Positions 50,775 to 60,008 of a stretch of DNA of 64,000 nt are shown here, one piece after another; the stretch's first letter is position 1; every line of letters begins with the position of its first letter. Source of the DNA: an uncultured Oscillibacter sp. (GTDB taxonomy: Bacteria; Bacillota; Clostridia; Oscillospirales; Oscillospiraceae); NCBI GenBank assembly GCA_910583785.1, contig CAJTZK010000008.1, positions 62,001 to 126,000 of the forward strand, written 5' to 3'. The notes below the pieces were generated by a model that saw nothing but the letters and a program-made list of their open reading frames with translations, had not been told where the DNA came from and did not search any database. The translations under genes were made by a program, and so were the position numbers.

Positions 50775-52649
50775 ATGACCGGCTGGATCTTAGACTACGA
50801 CGGCGCCGCCCTGACCCTCCGTGTCCCGGAAGGCGAGGCGGAGGCCCTGCCCTACAGCGCCTTTTATAAGCTCTCCCTCCGCCGCTATATCGCAAAGCGG
50901 GAGGACGGCCTGTTCCTTTGCAAGCCCGCCCTGACCTATCGGGACTGCCAGCGCGTGATCTCCCTGTGTGAAGCCGAATGCGCCAAGCGAAACGCCGCCC
51001 TTACGGTCTTCCCTGCCCTGGCGGAGTATATCCAAGGCCGGGGGAACTACCTGGAGCAGCGTTTCCGGCTGGGCGTGGAGATCAAAAACCGGGAGGAAAA
51101 GCTGCTCCCCCGGTTTCAGGAATACCAGTCCGTTGTGAACGCCGCCATGGCCCGGCCTCTGCGGGAGCGGCAGATGTGGGATTCCTTTTTCATGTGCGCC
51201 ATGAAGCGCTCCGCCAACTTCTCCGTCCCCGGTTCCGGCAAGACCGCCTCCGTACTGGGGGTCTACGCTTGTCTGAAAAGCCGGGGGCTTATCAAGCGGC
51301 TGGTGGTGGTCTGTCCCAAGAACGCCTTCGGCTCCTGGATGGACGAGTTTTTCCTGTGCTTTACCGGGAAGGAGTTCCTGCGGGCTCTGAATCTCCATGC
51401 CCCCGGCCTGTCCTCCACGGCGGAACGGCGGGCGGCGCTGCGGTTCGACGCGGGAAACGCGAACCTGATCCTGGTGAACTATGAGACGTTGGGCGGCGTG
51501 CTGGAGGACCTGATTCCCCTGGTCCAGTCCCAGGCTCTTTTGGTCTTCGACGAGGTCCACAAGGTCAAAAAGGTGGGTGGGGAGTACGCCTCCGCCGCCC
51601 TGGCCCTGGCGGAGCAGGCCGAGCAGTTTATCGCCCTCACCGGGACCCCCATCCCCAACTCCTATCTGGACCTTTATAATCTGCTGCACATGCTGTTTCC
51701 CAGCGACTACGACGAATTTTTCGGATTCTCTGACGTGCTTCTCCGCCATCCCACCCCGATGGAGGCGGAGATGGTCAGCAAACGGCTCCAGCCGTTCTTT
51801 TGCCGGACCACCAAAGAGCAGCTGGAAGTCCCTCCGGCTTTGCCGGACAAGCTTCTCACCTGCCCCGCTGGAGGGGAGGAAAACCGACTGCTGGAGCTGC
51901 TGGTTCAACAATACCGTTGGAACAAGCTGGCGTTGTTCCTGCGGATTCTCCAGATGGAAAGCAACCCCCGGCTGCTGCTCCAAAAGCTGGACCTCCGGGA
52001 TTTCCGGTATCTGCTGGACGACGGCGTCCCGGCGGGAGACGCCGGCCTTGACGGCTGCGGCCAGGAGGCCCGGCAGCTGATCGAAGCCTGTCCCCCCTCC
52101 GGGAAGTTCCGCCGCTGCGTCCAACTGGCGGAGGAGCTGGCCAGAGATGGAAAGCCGGTGATCATCTGGTGCGTCTTCCTGGACTCCATCCATACGCTGT
52201 CTGAAGCCCTGGAGAAGCGCGGCATCCCCACCCGCTGTATTTACGGCGCGGTGCCGCTGGAGGAGCGGCAGGACATCTTGCAGGATTTCAAATTAGGGCA
52301 ATTTCAGGTTCTGCTGACCAACCCCCACACCCTGGCGGAGTCCGTGTCCCTGCACAGCATCTGTCACGACGCCGTCTATTTTGAGTACAGCTACAATCTG
52401 GTTCACCTGCTCCAGTCCAAGGACCGCATCCACCGCCTGGGGCTGCCTAAGGGGCAGTATACGCAGTATGCTTTCCTTCAGACAGAGTACCAAACGGAAA
52501 AGGGGCCCTGGTCCATGGAGGGCGTTGTCTACCAACGGCTCCGTCAAAAGGAGCAGACCATGCTGGAGGCCATCGGGCGGCGGACGCTGGAGGTTCTGCC
52601 CACCAGCGAGGAGGACCTGGACATGATTTTCAGGCCTCTGCTCCAATGA
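50775..52649 (+). CDS. SNF2/DEAD-type helicase-like ATPase
   Basis: 624 aa from ATG 50775 (aggaggt upstream). After a 140-aa N-terminal domain comes helicase motif I NFSVPGSGKTASVLG (151-157), motif II VFDEVHK (DEVH 259-262), motif III ALTGTPIPN (288-295), a second RecA lobe with PVIIWCVFLDSIHTLSEALE, LLTNPHTLAESVSLH and motif VI LLQSKDRIHRLG. This is the SNF2-like superfamily 2 layout, expected to translocate on double-stranded DNA. No nuclease or methylase domain is fused. Separated from the ParB-like gene by 57 bp with a small GC hairpin. Likely the motor of the cassette. Confidence 0.88.
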   Translation: MTGWILDYDGAALTLRVPEGEAEALPYSAFYKLSLRRYIAKREDGLFLCKPALTYRDCQRVISLCEAECAKRNAALTVFPALAEYIQGRGNYLEQRFRLGVEIKNREEKLLPRFQEYQSVVNAAMARPLRERQMWDSFFMCAMKRSANFSVPGSGKTASVLGVYACLKSRGLIKRLVVVCPKNAFGSWMDEFFLCFTGKEFLRALNLHAPGLSSTAERRAALRFDAGNANLILVNYETLGGVLEDLIPLVQSQALLVFDEVHKVKKVGGEYASAALALAEQAEQFIALTGTPIPNSYLDLYNLLHMLFPSDYDEFFGFSDVLLRHPTPMEAEMVSKRLQPFFCRTTKEQLEVPPALPDKLLTCPAGGEENRLLELLVQQYRWNKLALFLRILQMESNPRLLLQKLDLRDFRYLLDDGVPAGDAGLDGCGQEARQLIEACPPSGKFRRCVQLAEELARDGKPVIIWCVFLDSIHTLSEALEKRGIPTRCIYGAVPLEERQDILQDFKLGQFQVLLTNPHTLAESVSLHSICHDAVYFEYSYNLVHLLQSKDRIHRLGLPKGQYTQYAFLQTEYQTEKGPWSMEGVVYQRLRQKEQTMLEAIGRRTLEVLPTSEEDLDMIFRPLLQ

Positions 52650-52918
52650 ACACGGCTGTTTTATTAAAGAAGCGCTGTGAATCCGCAGTTGATTTTACGC
52701 TAACTAGATATAATATTTCCGAGCTTAAAACTCGGAAATGCTGAATTTGATTCAAGCCGTTTTGCTCGCCGCTGTAAACAGCGGCAACCGCAAAACATGG
52801 CACATATTACTTCCGGCCTTTCAGTTCGGAAGTAATACTATGTAATTGCCTGTAGAAGCTGTACGCAAGTCATCGCTCGAACAAAAGCTTTTCGAAACAA
52901 TCCCTCGCTACATCATTG
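52650..52918. other. Intergenic stretch with several hairpins
   Basis: No gene supported. It contains hairpin atttccgag / ctcggaaat (52715-52739), gccgctgt / acagcggc (about 52768-52786), and the right copy of the flanking inverted repeat (52801-52838). The first hairpin shares the ttccg / cggaa theme of the flanking repeat. Confidence 0.6.
52801..52838. repeat. Inverted-repeat hairpin flanking the three-gene cassette, right copy
   Basis: cacatattacttccg / cggaagtaata with inner ctttcagtt. Reverse-complement match to 46274-46311. Confidence 0.85.
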
Positions 52919-53071
52919 CTACGTGTATGGAACCATATCGATAATAAAGGATTGGGGATACCAGCTGGCAGACTCAGACAAACGTTGTAAAAAGGGGAGC
53001 GTTGCCATGCCGCCGCCCACAGCGAACAGCCCGATTTTCATGAATTCCCAAAAGAGATGTATATAAATCAT
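52919..53071 (-). pseudogene. Chromate transporter (ChrA domain) N-terminal fragment
   Basis: From ATG 53071 it encodes MIYIHLFWEFMKIGLFAVGG then GMATLPFLQRLSESASWYP, the start of a ChrA half-transporter, and then leaves the family after about 41 residues, ending at 52919. About 130 residues of the domain are missing. It overlaps the preceding half-transporter by 4 bp (ATGA), the normal arrangement for two-gene chr pairs. Confidence 0.75.
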
Positions 53072-53618
53072 GGTATCTCCTTTTTCCTGCGGCCGCGCCC
53101 CGCCCAAATTCCCAGTAAAGCATTGCTCACAGCCAGTACAACCGGAGATATCCGGGTGAACACGCTGAGAGACAAAATTGCAAGGCGCAATACGGCTCCA
53201 AAACCGTCCTTGGCGCCCTTTTCTACATGCTGAGAACAGCATCCATAATCAGAGCCCCCACGCAGGCAGAAATACCAGCCAGTGCATGTTGCACGGAAAC
53301 ATTGTCCTGAAAACTGGACAAAGAAGCCGCAATAAGGGTAATAATTACAATGCAGGGTGACACAATGCCCAATGCAGCCGCTGCTGCGCCAAGGGTACGG
53401 TGCCGTTTGCAGCCAATGAAGACGGAGACATTAACGGCAATAATCCCAGGAAGGCCTTGGCTCAACGCATAATAATCCATAATCCCCTCTTCGTCCATCC
53501 AGTTCCGCTTTTGGACGATCTCCCAGCGCAGGATGGGCAGCATGGTATACCCTCCCCCAAATGTAACGGCCCCCATGCGGAAAAAGACAAGATGCAATTC
53601 CAGCAGGCTGCGAAGCAT
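53068..53618 (-). pseudogene. Chromate transporter half-protein, frameshifted
   Basis: ATG 53618 (aaggag upstream). Encodes LVFFRMGAVTFGGGYTMLPI, QGLPGIIAVNVSVFIG and GISACVGALIMDAVLSM, then a stop at 53223-53225. In another frame the family sequence continues at once as VEKGAKDGFGAVLRLAILSL and ends RRKKEIP at 53068. One base change in length near 53228 therefore split it. Long-chain chr pairs export chromate or act in related anion transport; this pair is dead. Confidence 0.75.
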
Positions 53619-53706
53619 AATGTCTCTCCTTTCTCCCTTATTACCAGGCCGTAATCCTACCGTCACTTCTGGGTTCCGTACCGCCTACCAAGGTGCCGTT
53701 CCCTAA

Positions 53707-54485
53707 ACGCCAGATGAAGTCATACGGGAACAGATATACCACCTGCAGCTCCGCAATTTTTCAGACCAGGAAACCCGCAGCAGGCTGGCTGTCATTACGA
53801 TCCGGTTTGATTATGTCTTTGACGATGAAAAAAACCTGCTGATCCGGGAATGGGAGAAGATGCAGTATCAAAACTCTTTCCAAAAGAGGTTGTACGCGCT
53901 GGCCCAACGAATGGAAGCCGCCGTATTTAATGTGGGTATAGGGCATTTTTGTGTAGTCGCCTCTCGAAATATGCTCATAAATATGTTTCTAAAAAACGGT
54001 GAACACAGCAAGCTGATGCAGTTTGGCCGCCGGAGTCCTGAATGTCGGGTCTGGGTAGGCATCGGAATGGGTAATACCCTGCTGGAGGCCAAATCCCGGC
54101 CAGCAATGGCCCTTAACCGCTCTGTCATGGACCGGGGAGGCAATTCCTATTTGCTGGAGAACGACGCCCATAGATTAGAAATGCTGGATACCGGCGGCCT
54201 GCAGCCCGCTGGGCTCAGTGCTGTTCAATTTGCCAAGCACATAGGTATCAGTGTAGGCACCTTAAATCATCTCCGCCAGGTTCTGGAACCCAAGACGGCC
54301 CCCTCACCTCTGAAGACCTGGCAAATTGCATGGATATCACCACCCGCAGCGTAAACCGTATCGTCGCTATCTTGGAGGAAGCTGGATGCGTCACAACTGC
54401 GGGGAAGCGTTCCGGCAAAAAGGGGCGTCCAGCCCGAATCATGAAAATTACCCTGCTGGACTATATAGCAAGCGTTGAAACTTAA
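53707..54485 (+). pseudogene. Regulator remnant with GGDEF-like fold and C-terminal HTH
   Basis: Frame open from 53707 (after a TAA) without a credible start. It reads LAVITIRFDYVFDDEKNLLIREWEK, later VWVGIGMGNTLLEAKSRPAMAL, which resembles the GGDEF-like (GTP cyclohydrolase III-type) sensor domain of some regulators. Near 54260 the frame shifts, then SEDLANCMDITTRSVNRIVA (HTH) and KRSGKKGRPARIMKITLLDY to a TAA at 54483. Divergent from the broken chr genes, so probably their former regulator. Truncated and frameshifted. Confidence 0.5.
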
Positions 54486-54593
54486 CATCTGGCTTATCCA
54501 GCATCCCGTAACATAAAAGACGCCTTGCTTATCTCCACAAAACGCTGGCTACCATTTAAAAGTACTCCTTGCTAAATAGACAAAAAGAAAAAA

Positions 54594-54633
54594 CGAAACA
54601 GGAAATATCCGAAAGGAATTTCCTGTTTCTGTT
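54594..54633. terminator. Terminator-like hairpin
   Basis: gaaacaggaaat / atttcctgtttc stem with loop atccgaaagga and a T-rich right flank. A second inverted repeat tgaaaatttag / ctaaattttca lies at about 54644-54680. Confidence 0.6.
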
Positions 54634-54772
54634 TATCCGTGGATTTTGAAAATTTAGCCGGAACTATGCGTCTAAATTTTCAGATAGCATTCAAAACGGC
54701 CAATATACTAACTATGAAGCAATGGCCTATCATCATAATACTTTATGTACCCAGGCAGAGTCCATCTGGCGT

Positions 54773-55597
54773 TTAAGAAGCATCTTCCGGCAACTCAGGC
54801 AAGAGGAGCCGCAGTTCATATGGAGAGTTGCGTGGATCATAGAGACTGCTGAGATATTCACAGGCCAGCGTCAGGGAAGGCCGTAAATTTTCCTGGCGGC
54901 ATTGGGCAATCAGCGGATCCACGTCCCACTGATTGGACAGAATCGGTGCTTTGCAGCAGAGGTACCTGCCCGCCGGAGCAGTAAAGAGATAGGGTGAATC
55001 TGCCTCCGGACGCTCCCGGATGCATACGGTGGAGGCAGTGGGATACATCTCGTTCTTCATCAAATGGTCGAAATCCAGAATATACCCATAAGGATTTAAA
55101 AGCTGGCAGTCCTGAAAGAGCGGGGAGTTGGAAATCCGACGCAGTTCCATGTCCATAGCATACATGGAATCATCTCCCTGGCAGGGAACGCAGAGCATGT
55201 GCATGGCCGGCAGCGTCCGGATGATGACGTCGTTCTGGACCGCCAGGCTCTTGGAATATTCAAAAAAGTCAGCCAGCCAGGCAACATCCTGCCGCTTCTC
55301 CCGAAGAAGCTGTTCTTCCTCATCCAGCCTCTGCCTCTGTTCCTCTAAAAACAGGGCAAGCTGTTCCAGGTCCTGCCCTTGAAACAGGTCCTTCAGTTCC
55401 ATCAGCGTCATTCCGATATTTTTGTACCGCTTAATCTTGTCAATAAAGGAAAACTGGTTATACGAATAGTAGCGGTAGCCCGTGTCTGGGTCAATGTGGC
55501 GGGGCTTCAGCAAGCCAATCTCATCATAGTGACGCAGGCTTTTTACTGACACGTGATTGAGTTTCGCCGTCTCTCCAATCGAGTAGAGCTCTTCCAT
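54773..55597 (-). CDS. MerR-family regulator with GyrI-like effector domain
   Basis: 274 aa from ATG 55597 (aggagg 8 bp upstream). MerR HTH: YSIGETAKLNHVSVKSLRHY then GLLKPRHIDPDTGYRYYSYN, followed by a dimer helix (FLEEQRQRLDEEEQLLREKR) and a C-terminal ligand domain of the BmrR/TipA multidrug-sensing type (about 130-270). Divergent from the PLP enzyme - MFS - symporter genes, whose promoter carries a MerR-type 19-bp spacer with an inverted repeat; so it is the probable activator of that operon. Confidence 0.88.
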   Translation of the reverse strand: MEELYSIGETAKLNHVSVKSLRHYDEIGLLKPRHIDPDTGYRYYSYNQFSFIDKIKRYKNIGMTLMELKDLFQGQDLEQLALFLEEQRQRLDEEEQLLREKRQDVAWLADFFEYSKSLAVQNDVIIRTLPAMHMLCVPCQGDDSMYAMDMELRRISNSPLFQDCQLLNPYGYILDFDHLMKNEMYPTASTVCIRERPEADSPYLFTAPAGRYLCCKAPILSNQWDVDPLIAQCRQENLRPSLTLACEYLSSLYDPRNSPYELRLLLPELPEDAS

Positions 55598-55648
55598 ACA
55601 TGCGCCCTCCTGGTAAAACTGCACAAAAAAGCTGTGATTTTTTTTGAG

Positions 55649-55679
55649 TTGACTCTCCCGTAAGGGGATAGTTTACCAT
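55649..55679 (+). promoter_or_regulatory. MerR-type promoter of the PLP enzyme / transporter operon
   Basis: -35 TTGACT (55649-55654), 19-bp spacer, -10 TACCAT (55674-55679). The spacer holds actctccc-gtaa-ggggatagt, an inverted repeat like those bound by BmrR/Mta-type MerR proteins, which act by untwisting long spacers. Confidence 0.65.
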
Positions 55680-55763
55680 GAAACCCATGAAAGGGAGCAA
55701 AACAAGAATCCCGCCGGCGCGCGGCGGCGGGCAGTGCCCCTATTATACAGGAGGATCACCATT

Positions 55764-56924
55764 ATGTCAAAGGAAAACCCCCAGTCTCTGGAAACCCTTT
55801 TGATTCACGGAGGGCATCGGCCCGACCCCGTCACCCGGGCGCTAGCTGCTCCGATCTACCAGACCGCTACTTATGGCTTTGACACCGTGGACGACATGAA
55901 CAGCTCCTGGGACCGCACCGGCCTGGTCTATTCCCGGGAGGGCAGCCCCACAGTCTATGCCCTGGAAGAAAAACTATCCCTTCTGGAGGGGGGCGAAGCG
56001 GCCATCTGCGCTGGCTCCGGCATGGGCTCTATCTGTTCCACCCTGCTGTCCGTCCTAAAAAAGGGGGAGCACTTGCTCTGCTCAAAGGAAGTATTCTCTC
56101 ACACTGGCGTCTTCCTGCGGGAACTGCTTCAGGAGAAAATGGGCGTAGACGTCAGCTGTGCGGACTTCCGGGACCTGGAGGATGTGATGCAGAATATCCA
56201 GGCCAACACTGCCGTCCTATATACGGAGACTCCTTCCAATCCTTCGCTGGGGCTAGTGAACATCCGGGAGACCGCCCGCATTGCCAAGGAAAACAACTGC
56301 CTCCTGATCGTGGATTCCACCTTCGCCCCGCCGCCCATCCAGCGGCCATTGGAGCTGGGCGCGGACCTGGTAATCCACAGTCTGACAAAGTATATCAATG
56401 GCCACGGCGACGCTTTGGGCGGCGTGGTAGTGGGTTCCAAATCCATCATTGAGACCATTCACTTCCCCGGCATGCCCTGCTTCACCGGCGCATGCCTGTC
56501 CCCCTTCAACGCCTGGCTAATCCTGCGGGGCATGATGACCCTGGATCTTCGAATCCGTAAGCACTGTGAAAACGCCCTGGCTTTGGCAGAGTTTTTAGAG
56601 ACCCATCCACTGGTGGACCTGGTGAACTACCCAGCCCTGCCCAGTCATCCCCAGCATGCCCTTTGCCTGAGCCAGATGAACGGAATGGGCGGCGGCATCG
56701 TCTCTTTCTGGCTGAAGAAGAACATCGCCGGACTGTCACCGGAGGAAGCTTCTAAGCGCCTGCTGGATCACACGCAGCTCATGACCATTGCCACTTCTCT
56801 GGGAGAAGGGCACACCCTGATTCAAATCGAACACGGCGGCATGATCCGCATTGCCGTAGGCCTGGAGGGCAAGGAAGACCTGCTGGGGGACTTGTCCCAG
56901 GCTCTGGACAGTCTTTGCCCGTAA
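55764..56924 (+). CDS. Trans-sulfuration-family PLP enzyme (methionine gamma-lyase / cystathionine synthase type), 1
   Basis: 386 aa from ATG 55764 (aggagg upstream). Family marks: QTATYGFDTVDDMNSSWDR, GSGMGSICSTLLSVLKKGEH, YTETPSNPSLGLVNI, VDSTFAPPPIQRPLELGAD, and the PLP lysine in SLTKYINGHGD. Such enzymes cleave or join the gamma-carbon sulfur bond of methionine, cystathionine or O-acyl-homoserine; the exact reaction cannot be told. First gene after the MerR promoter, 47 bp before the MFS gene, which suggests catabolism of an imported amino acid. Confidence 0.9.
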   Translation: MSKENPQSLETLLIHGGHRPDPVTRALAAPIYQTATYGFDTVDDMNSSWDRTGLVYSREGSPTVYALEEKLSLLEGGEAAICAGSGMGSICSTLLSVLKKGEHLLCSKEVFSHTGVFLRELLQEKMGVDVSCADFRDLEDVMQNIQANTAVLYTETPSNPSLGLVNIRETARIAKENNCLLIVDSTFAPPPIQRPLELGADLVIHSLTKYINGHGDALGGVVVGSKSIIETIHFPGMPCFTGACLSPFNAWLILRGMMTLDLRIRKHCENALALAEFLETHPLVDLVNYPALPSHPQHALCLSQMNGMGGGIVSFWLKKNIAGLSPEEASKRLLDHTQLMTIATSLGEGHTLIQIEHGGMIRIAVGLEGKEDLLGDLSQALDSLCP

Positions 56925-56971
56925 CAGACAGGGCGGCTGCTTAAATAATTACGAAGACAAGGAGAACTCCC

Positions 56972-58219
56972 ATGGAAAACAAGAACATAAGTTGGAAAAA
57001 ATATTTGATCATTTTCATCATTGCCAGTGGTACCACCGTGATGTACAGCCTTCCCTACCTGAAATCCACCTTCTACGATCCCATGCGGGCTGCGCTGGGC
57101 CTGGATCACCAGCAGCTGGGCAACCTGATCAGCATGTATGGCATTCTGGCCACTATTCTCTATTTCCCTGGCGGCTTCCTGGCTGACAAATTCTCGGCAA
57201 AAAAGCTATTGTCCTTTTCCCTAGTATCTTCTGGGCTTCTGGGGCTATATTTCGCCACCTTCCCTCCCTATACCATGCTGCTTTTGATCTTCGCCGCCTG
57301 GGGCGTCACCACCATCCTCACCTTTTGGGCGGCGTCCATGAAAGTTATCCGGATGCTGGGGGACAAATCTGAGCAGGGAAAGCTCTTTGGCTTCAATGAA
57401 GGCCTCTCCGGCATTGCCGGTGTGGTGGTGTCCTTCATCGGCCTGTATCTGTTTGAAACTTTTGCGGATGTCACAGTCGGTTTTAAATACGTGGTCTGCC
57501 TCTACTCCGGCCTGTCTATCCTCTGCGGCATACTGCTGTTCTTCGTCATCAAAGAGAAAAAGGTGGAGGGCGTGGATAAAATCTCATTCCTGGATATTGC
57601 CAGTGCCGTAAAGATGCCCAAGGCGTGGCTAATTGGCGGCATTATCTTCTCCACCTACGTGGTGTTTTCCTCCCTGACGTATCTGAATCCGTACCTCAGC
57701 GACGTATTTAAGATTTCCTCCGCTCTTGTGGGTACGCTGGCCATTCTGCGGACCTACGCCATCAAAATGGGGGCCTCTCCTCTGGCCGGTATCATCGTCG
57801 ATAAGGTGGGCTCTTCCATTAAGGTCCTACTGGTGGGGTTTGTAGGCGTGGCCATCTGTGAGGCGGCTTATCTCCTGCTCCCCCGCACGGAGTCCCTGAT
57901 GTATCTAGCCGTGGCACTGATGGTTCTGCTCAGCGTGCTGCTCTTTGGATTCCGGGGCATTTACTTCGCCACAGTGGACGAGTCCAATATTCCTCTGGAA
58001 AAAACCGGCGCGGTGATCGGCCTGGCCTCATTTGTGGGCTTCTGCCCTGACGCATTCTTTTACACCATGGTGGGTGGCTGGCTGGACAAGGGAGAGTCTG
58101 GTTATACAAAGCTCTTTCTGTTGTGCCTGGGTTGTTCCCTGCTGGGAATGGCCTGCTGCGCTGTACTGAACCGCATGAATGCCGCCGAGAAAGAAACCAC
58201 CGTTCTTGTCAAAGCGTAA
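56972..58219 (+). CDS. MFS transporter
   Basis: 415 aa with 12 predicted membrane segments. N-terminal half: MYGILATILYFPGGFLADKFSAKKLL (the loop 2-3 motif GGxLADKxSxKK) and WGVTTILTFWAASMKVIRML; C-terminal half: GIIVDKVGSSIKVLLVGF. The pattern resembles the nitrate/sugar-phosphate/NarK-like MFS branch. ATG 56972 has aaggag upstream. Between the PLP enzyme and the sodium symporter in one operon; substrate unknown, perhaps the amino acid or the keto-acid product of the enzyme. Confidence 0.88.
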   Translation: MENKNISWKKYLIIFIIASGTTVMYSLPYLKSTFYDPMRAALGLDHQQLGNLISMYGILATILYFPGGFLADKFSAKKLLSFSLVSSGLLGLYFATFPPYTMLLLIFAAWGVTTILTFWAASMKVIRMLGDKSEQGKLFGFNEGLSGIAGVVVSFIGLYLFETFADVTVGFKYVVCLYSGLSILCGILLFFVIKEKKVEGVDKISFLDIASAVKMPKAWLIGGIIFSTYVVFSSLTYLNPYLSDVFKISSALVGTLAILRTYAIKMGASPLAGIIVDKVGSSIKVLLVGFVGVAICEAAYLLLPRTESLMYLAVALMVLLSVLLFGFRGIYFATVDESNIPLEKTGAVIGLASFVGFCPDAFFYTMVGGWLDKGESGYTKLFLLCLGCSLLGMACCAVLNRMNAAEKETTVLVKA

Positions 58220-58238
58220 ACGGTCTGATATAGTCAAA

Positions 58239-58262
58239 CGCGGGGGCAGGCCTGCCCCCGCG
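58239..58262. terminator. GC palindrome after the MFS gene
   Basis: cgcgggggcagg / cctgcccccgcg, perfectly self-complementary, no T-run; it could pause transcription or protect the mRNA 3' end between two operon genes. Confidence 0.45.
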
Positions 58263-58300
58263 GAGGTTCTATAAATACGTATGAATGTGGAGGAGCGAAC

Positions 58301-59701
58301 ATGAAAATCGCAGACCTTTTGGGCGTCATCCTGATTTTCGCCCTGATCGGCTATGTAGGTTGGCGTTCCTCCCGGCATGTCCGGTGCGTAGAGGACTTCA
58401 CTCTGGCAGGCAGCCAGCTAGGCCGCATCCAAGCAGGCTTCAGCATGGCCGCTACGGAATTTGGCGGCAGCAGCCTTGTTGGGGCCATGGCGTTCTGCTA
58501 TACCATTGGACTCGCTGGAGCTTGGTGGGACTGGTCAGCAGTGCCGGCACTGATCCTGCTAGGCATCTTTTTTGCGGGAAAAATTAAAATACCCCAGATG
58601 GTCACAGTGACTGAGTGCCTGGAACGACGGTATAACCGCGCCACCCGGACCTTTGCCACAGTGATGCACCTGCTGGCTATTGTCACGCAGCTTTCCACGC
58701 AGTTTATGGTAGGCGCGGTTGCCCTGCATGGCGTACTGGGGATCCCCCAGCGGGTGGGGCTGCTGATTACGGCAGCATTCGTTTTGCTCTATACCATGGG
58801 CGGTGGCTTGATCGCCGTGGTGAACACGGATGTCGTGCAATTTATCATCATCGTCCTCTCTGTCGCCATTGCCCTGCCAATTTCGCTGCATCACGCCGGC
58901 GGACTTTCCGGCCTAGCAGCAGCGCTTCCTCCGGAGTTTTTATCCCTTGGGAACATTGACGGCTCCACAGTACTATCTTGGTGCCTGTTCTGTTTTTTTA
59001 CCTATGCCACCAACCAGCACTACATTCAACGGGTTTTCGCGTCCAAAGACCAGGCAACCGCCCGTTTTGCCTTTGTCTTCACCGGCATGTCCTATTTTCT
59101 CTACGGTCTGGCCGTGGCGGTTCTGGGCGTCTGTATCGTGGTTCTTTTGCCCGGCTTGGATGACGCGAACCTGGGCTATGCCTTGCTGATCAAAACCTAT
59201 ATGCCATCCGGCGTCGCGGGCCTGATTTTAGGAGGTATTTTCGCCGCCTCCATGTCCACAGCGGACTCTATGCTGCTGGCGGCATCCACTCTGTTTGTCA
59301 ATGATATCTACGCTCCCTTCTTCCAAGAAGGCAGAACCAGCAAGGCGGGAGCGCTTCGGACGATCCGGGTCGTGACAATCATTATTTGCGTCCTGTCCCT
59401 GGCGGTATCCATGCTGATGCGCAATATCATCAATATCATGTACCTGGGCGGGCTGTTCTATTCCACTGTGGTATTCTTCCCTCTGGTAATCGGCCTTTTC
59501 TGGAAGCGGGCCACCGCATCGGCGGCGCTGATTTCCATGGTCTGCGCCGTGGCCGCTGGACTGGTATCGGAATTTTTCCTGGCGGGAAAAGTACCCGGAT
59601 TACTGGGGATTCCTTCCAATGTTGCCGCCGCTGGGGTTAGTTTGATTCTGTTTGTCGCTATTACGCTTGTTACTGAAAAGCACCCAAAGAAAGCCGCCTG
59701 A
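58301..59701 (+). CDS. Sodium:solute symporter (SSS family)
   Basis: 466 aa, about 13 membrane segments. Typical SSS features: DFTLAGSQLGRIQAGFSMAA near the start, FGGSSLVGAMAFCYTIGLAG, VTVTECLERRYNRATRTFAT, and FAASMSTADSMLLAASTLFVNDIY in the helix carrying the second sodium site. ATG 58301 has ggaggag upstream. Third gene of the MerR-controlled set; the substrate may be an amino acid or organic acid. Followed by a long terminator hairpin. Confidence 0.9.
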   Translation: MKIADLLGVILIFALIGYVGWRSSRHVRCVEDFTLAGSQLGRIQAGFSMAATEFGGSSLVGAMAFCYTIGLAGAWWDWSAVPALILLGIFFAGKIKIPQMVTVTECLERRYNRATRTFATVMHLLAIVTQLSTQFMVGAVALHGVLGIPQRVGLLITAAFVLLYTMGGGLIAVVNTDVVQFIIIVLSVAIALPISLHHAGGLSGLAAALPPEFLSLGNIDGSTVLSWCLFCFFTYATNQHYIQRVFASKDQATARFAFVFTGMSYFLYGLAVAVLGVCIVVLLPGLDDANLGYALLIKTYMPSGVAGLILGGIFAASMSTADSMLLAASTLFVNDIYAPFFQEGRTSKAGALRTIRVVTIIICVLSLAVSMLMRNIINIMYLGGLFYSTVVFFPLVIGLFWKRATASAALISMVCAVAAGLVSEFFLAGKVPGLLGIPSNVAAAGVSLILFVAITLVTEKHPKKAA

Positions 59702-59805
59702 CATCTGCTCAAAAGTCTCTTATAGATGCTTTCATGATGAATAGCTTCAACATGCTTTTATCAAGAAGACCGCATCGCATGAAATATCTCAGTTATTGGT
59801 TTATA

Positions 59806-59875
59806 ATTTGAATAATTCTGACCTTGCGCCCGTTCCCTGAAAGAGGTAGGCGTAAGGTCAGAATTATTTAAGTTA
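59806..59875. terminator. Long two-way terminator hairpin
   Basis: aataattctgaccttgcgcc / ggcgtaaggtcagaattatt stem (one G-U) with a ~20-nt loop and T-rich ends; separates the symporter (+) from the AGCS carrier (-). Confidence 0.75.
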
Positions 59876-60008
59876 CTTTCATATCATGCGTCCCTGTCCG
59901 ATTCGCCAAACCGTTTCAAATTTGTTCATGCCAGACAAGGAAGCCGGGATCAATCAAGATATCTCCCGATTTGCTCTGAGCATCCCTGCTCACGGAACGA
60001 ACATCCAG

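Noticed and set aside
50790..52193. Minus-strand open frame opposite the SNF2 gene
   Set aside because: Shadow of the helicase codons; no ribosome site or motif.
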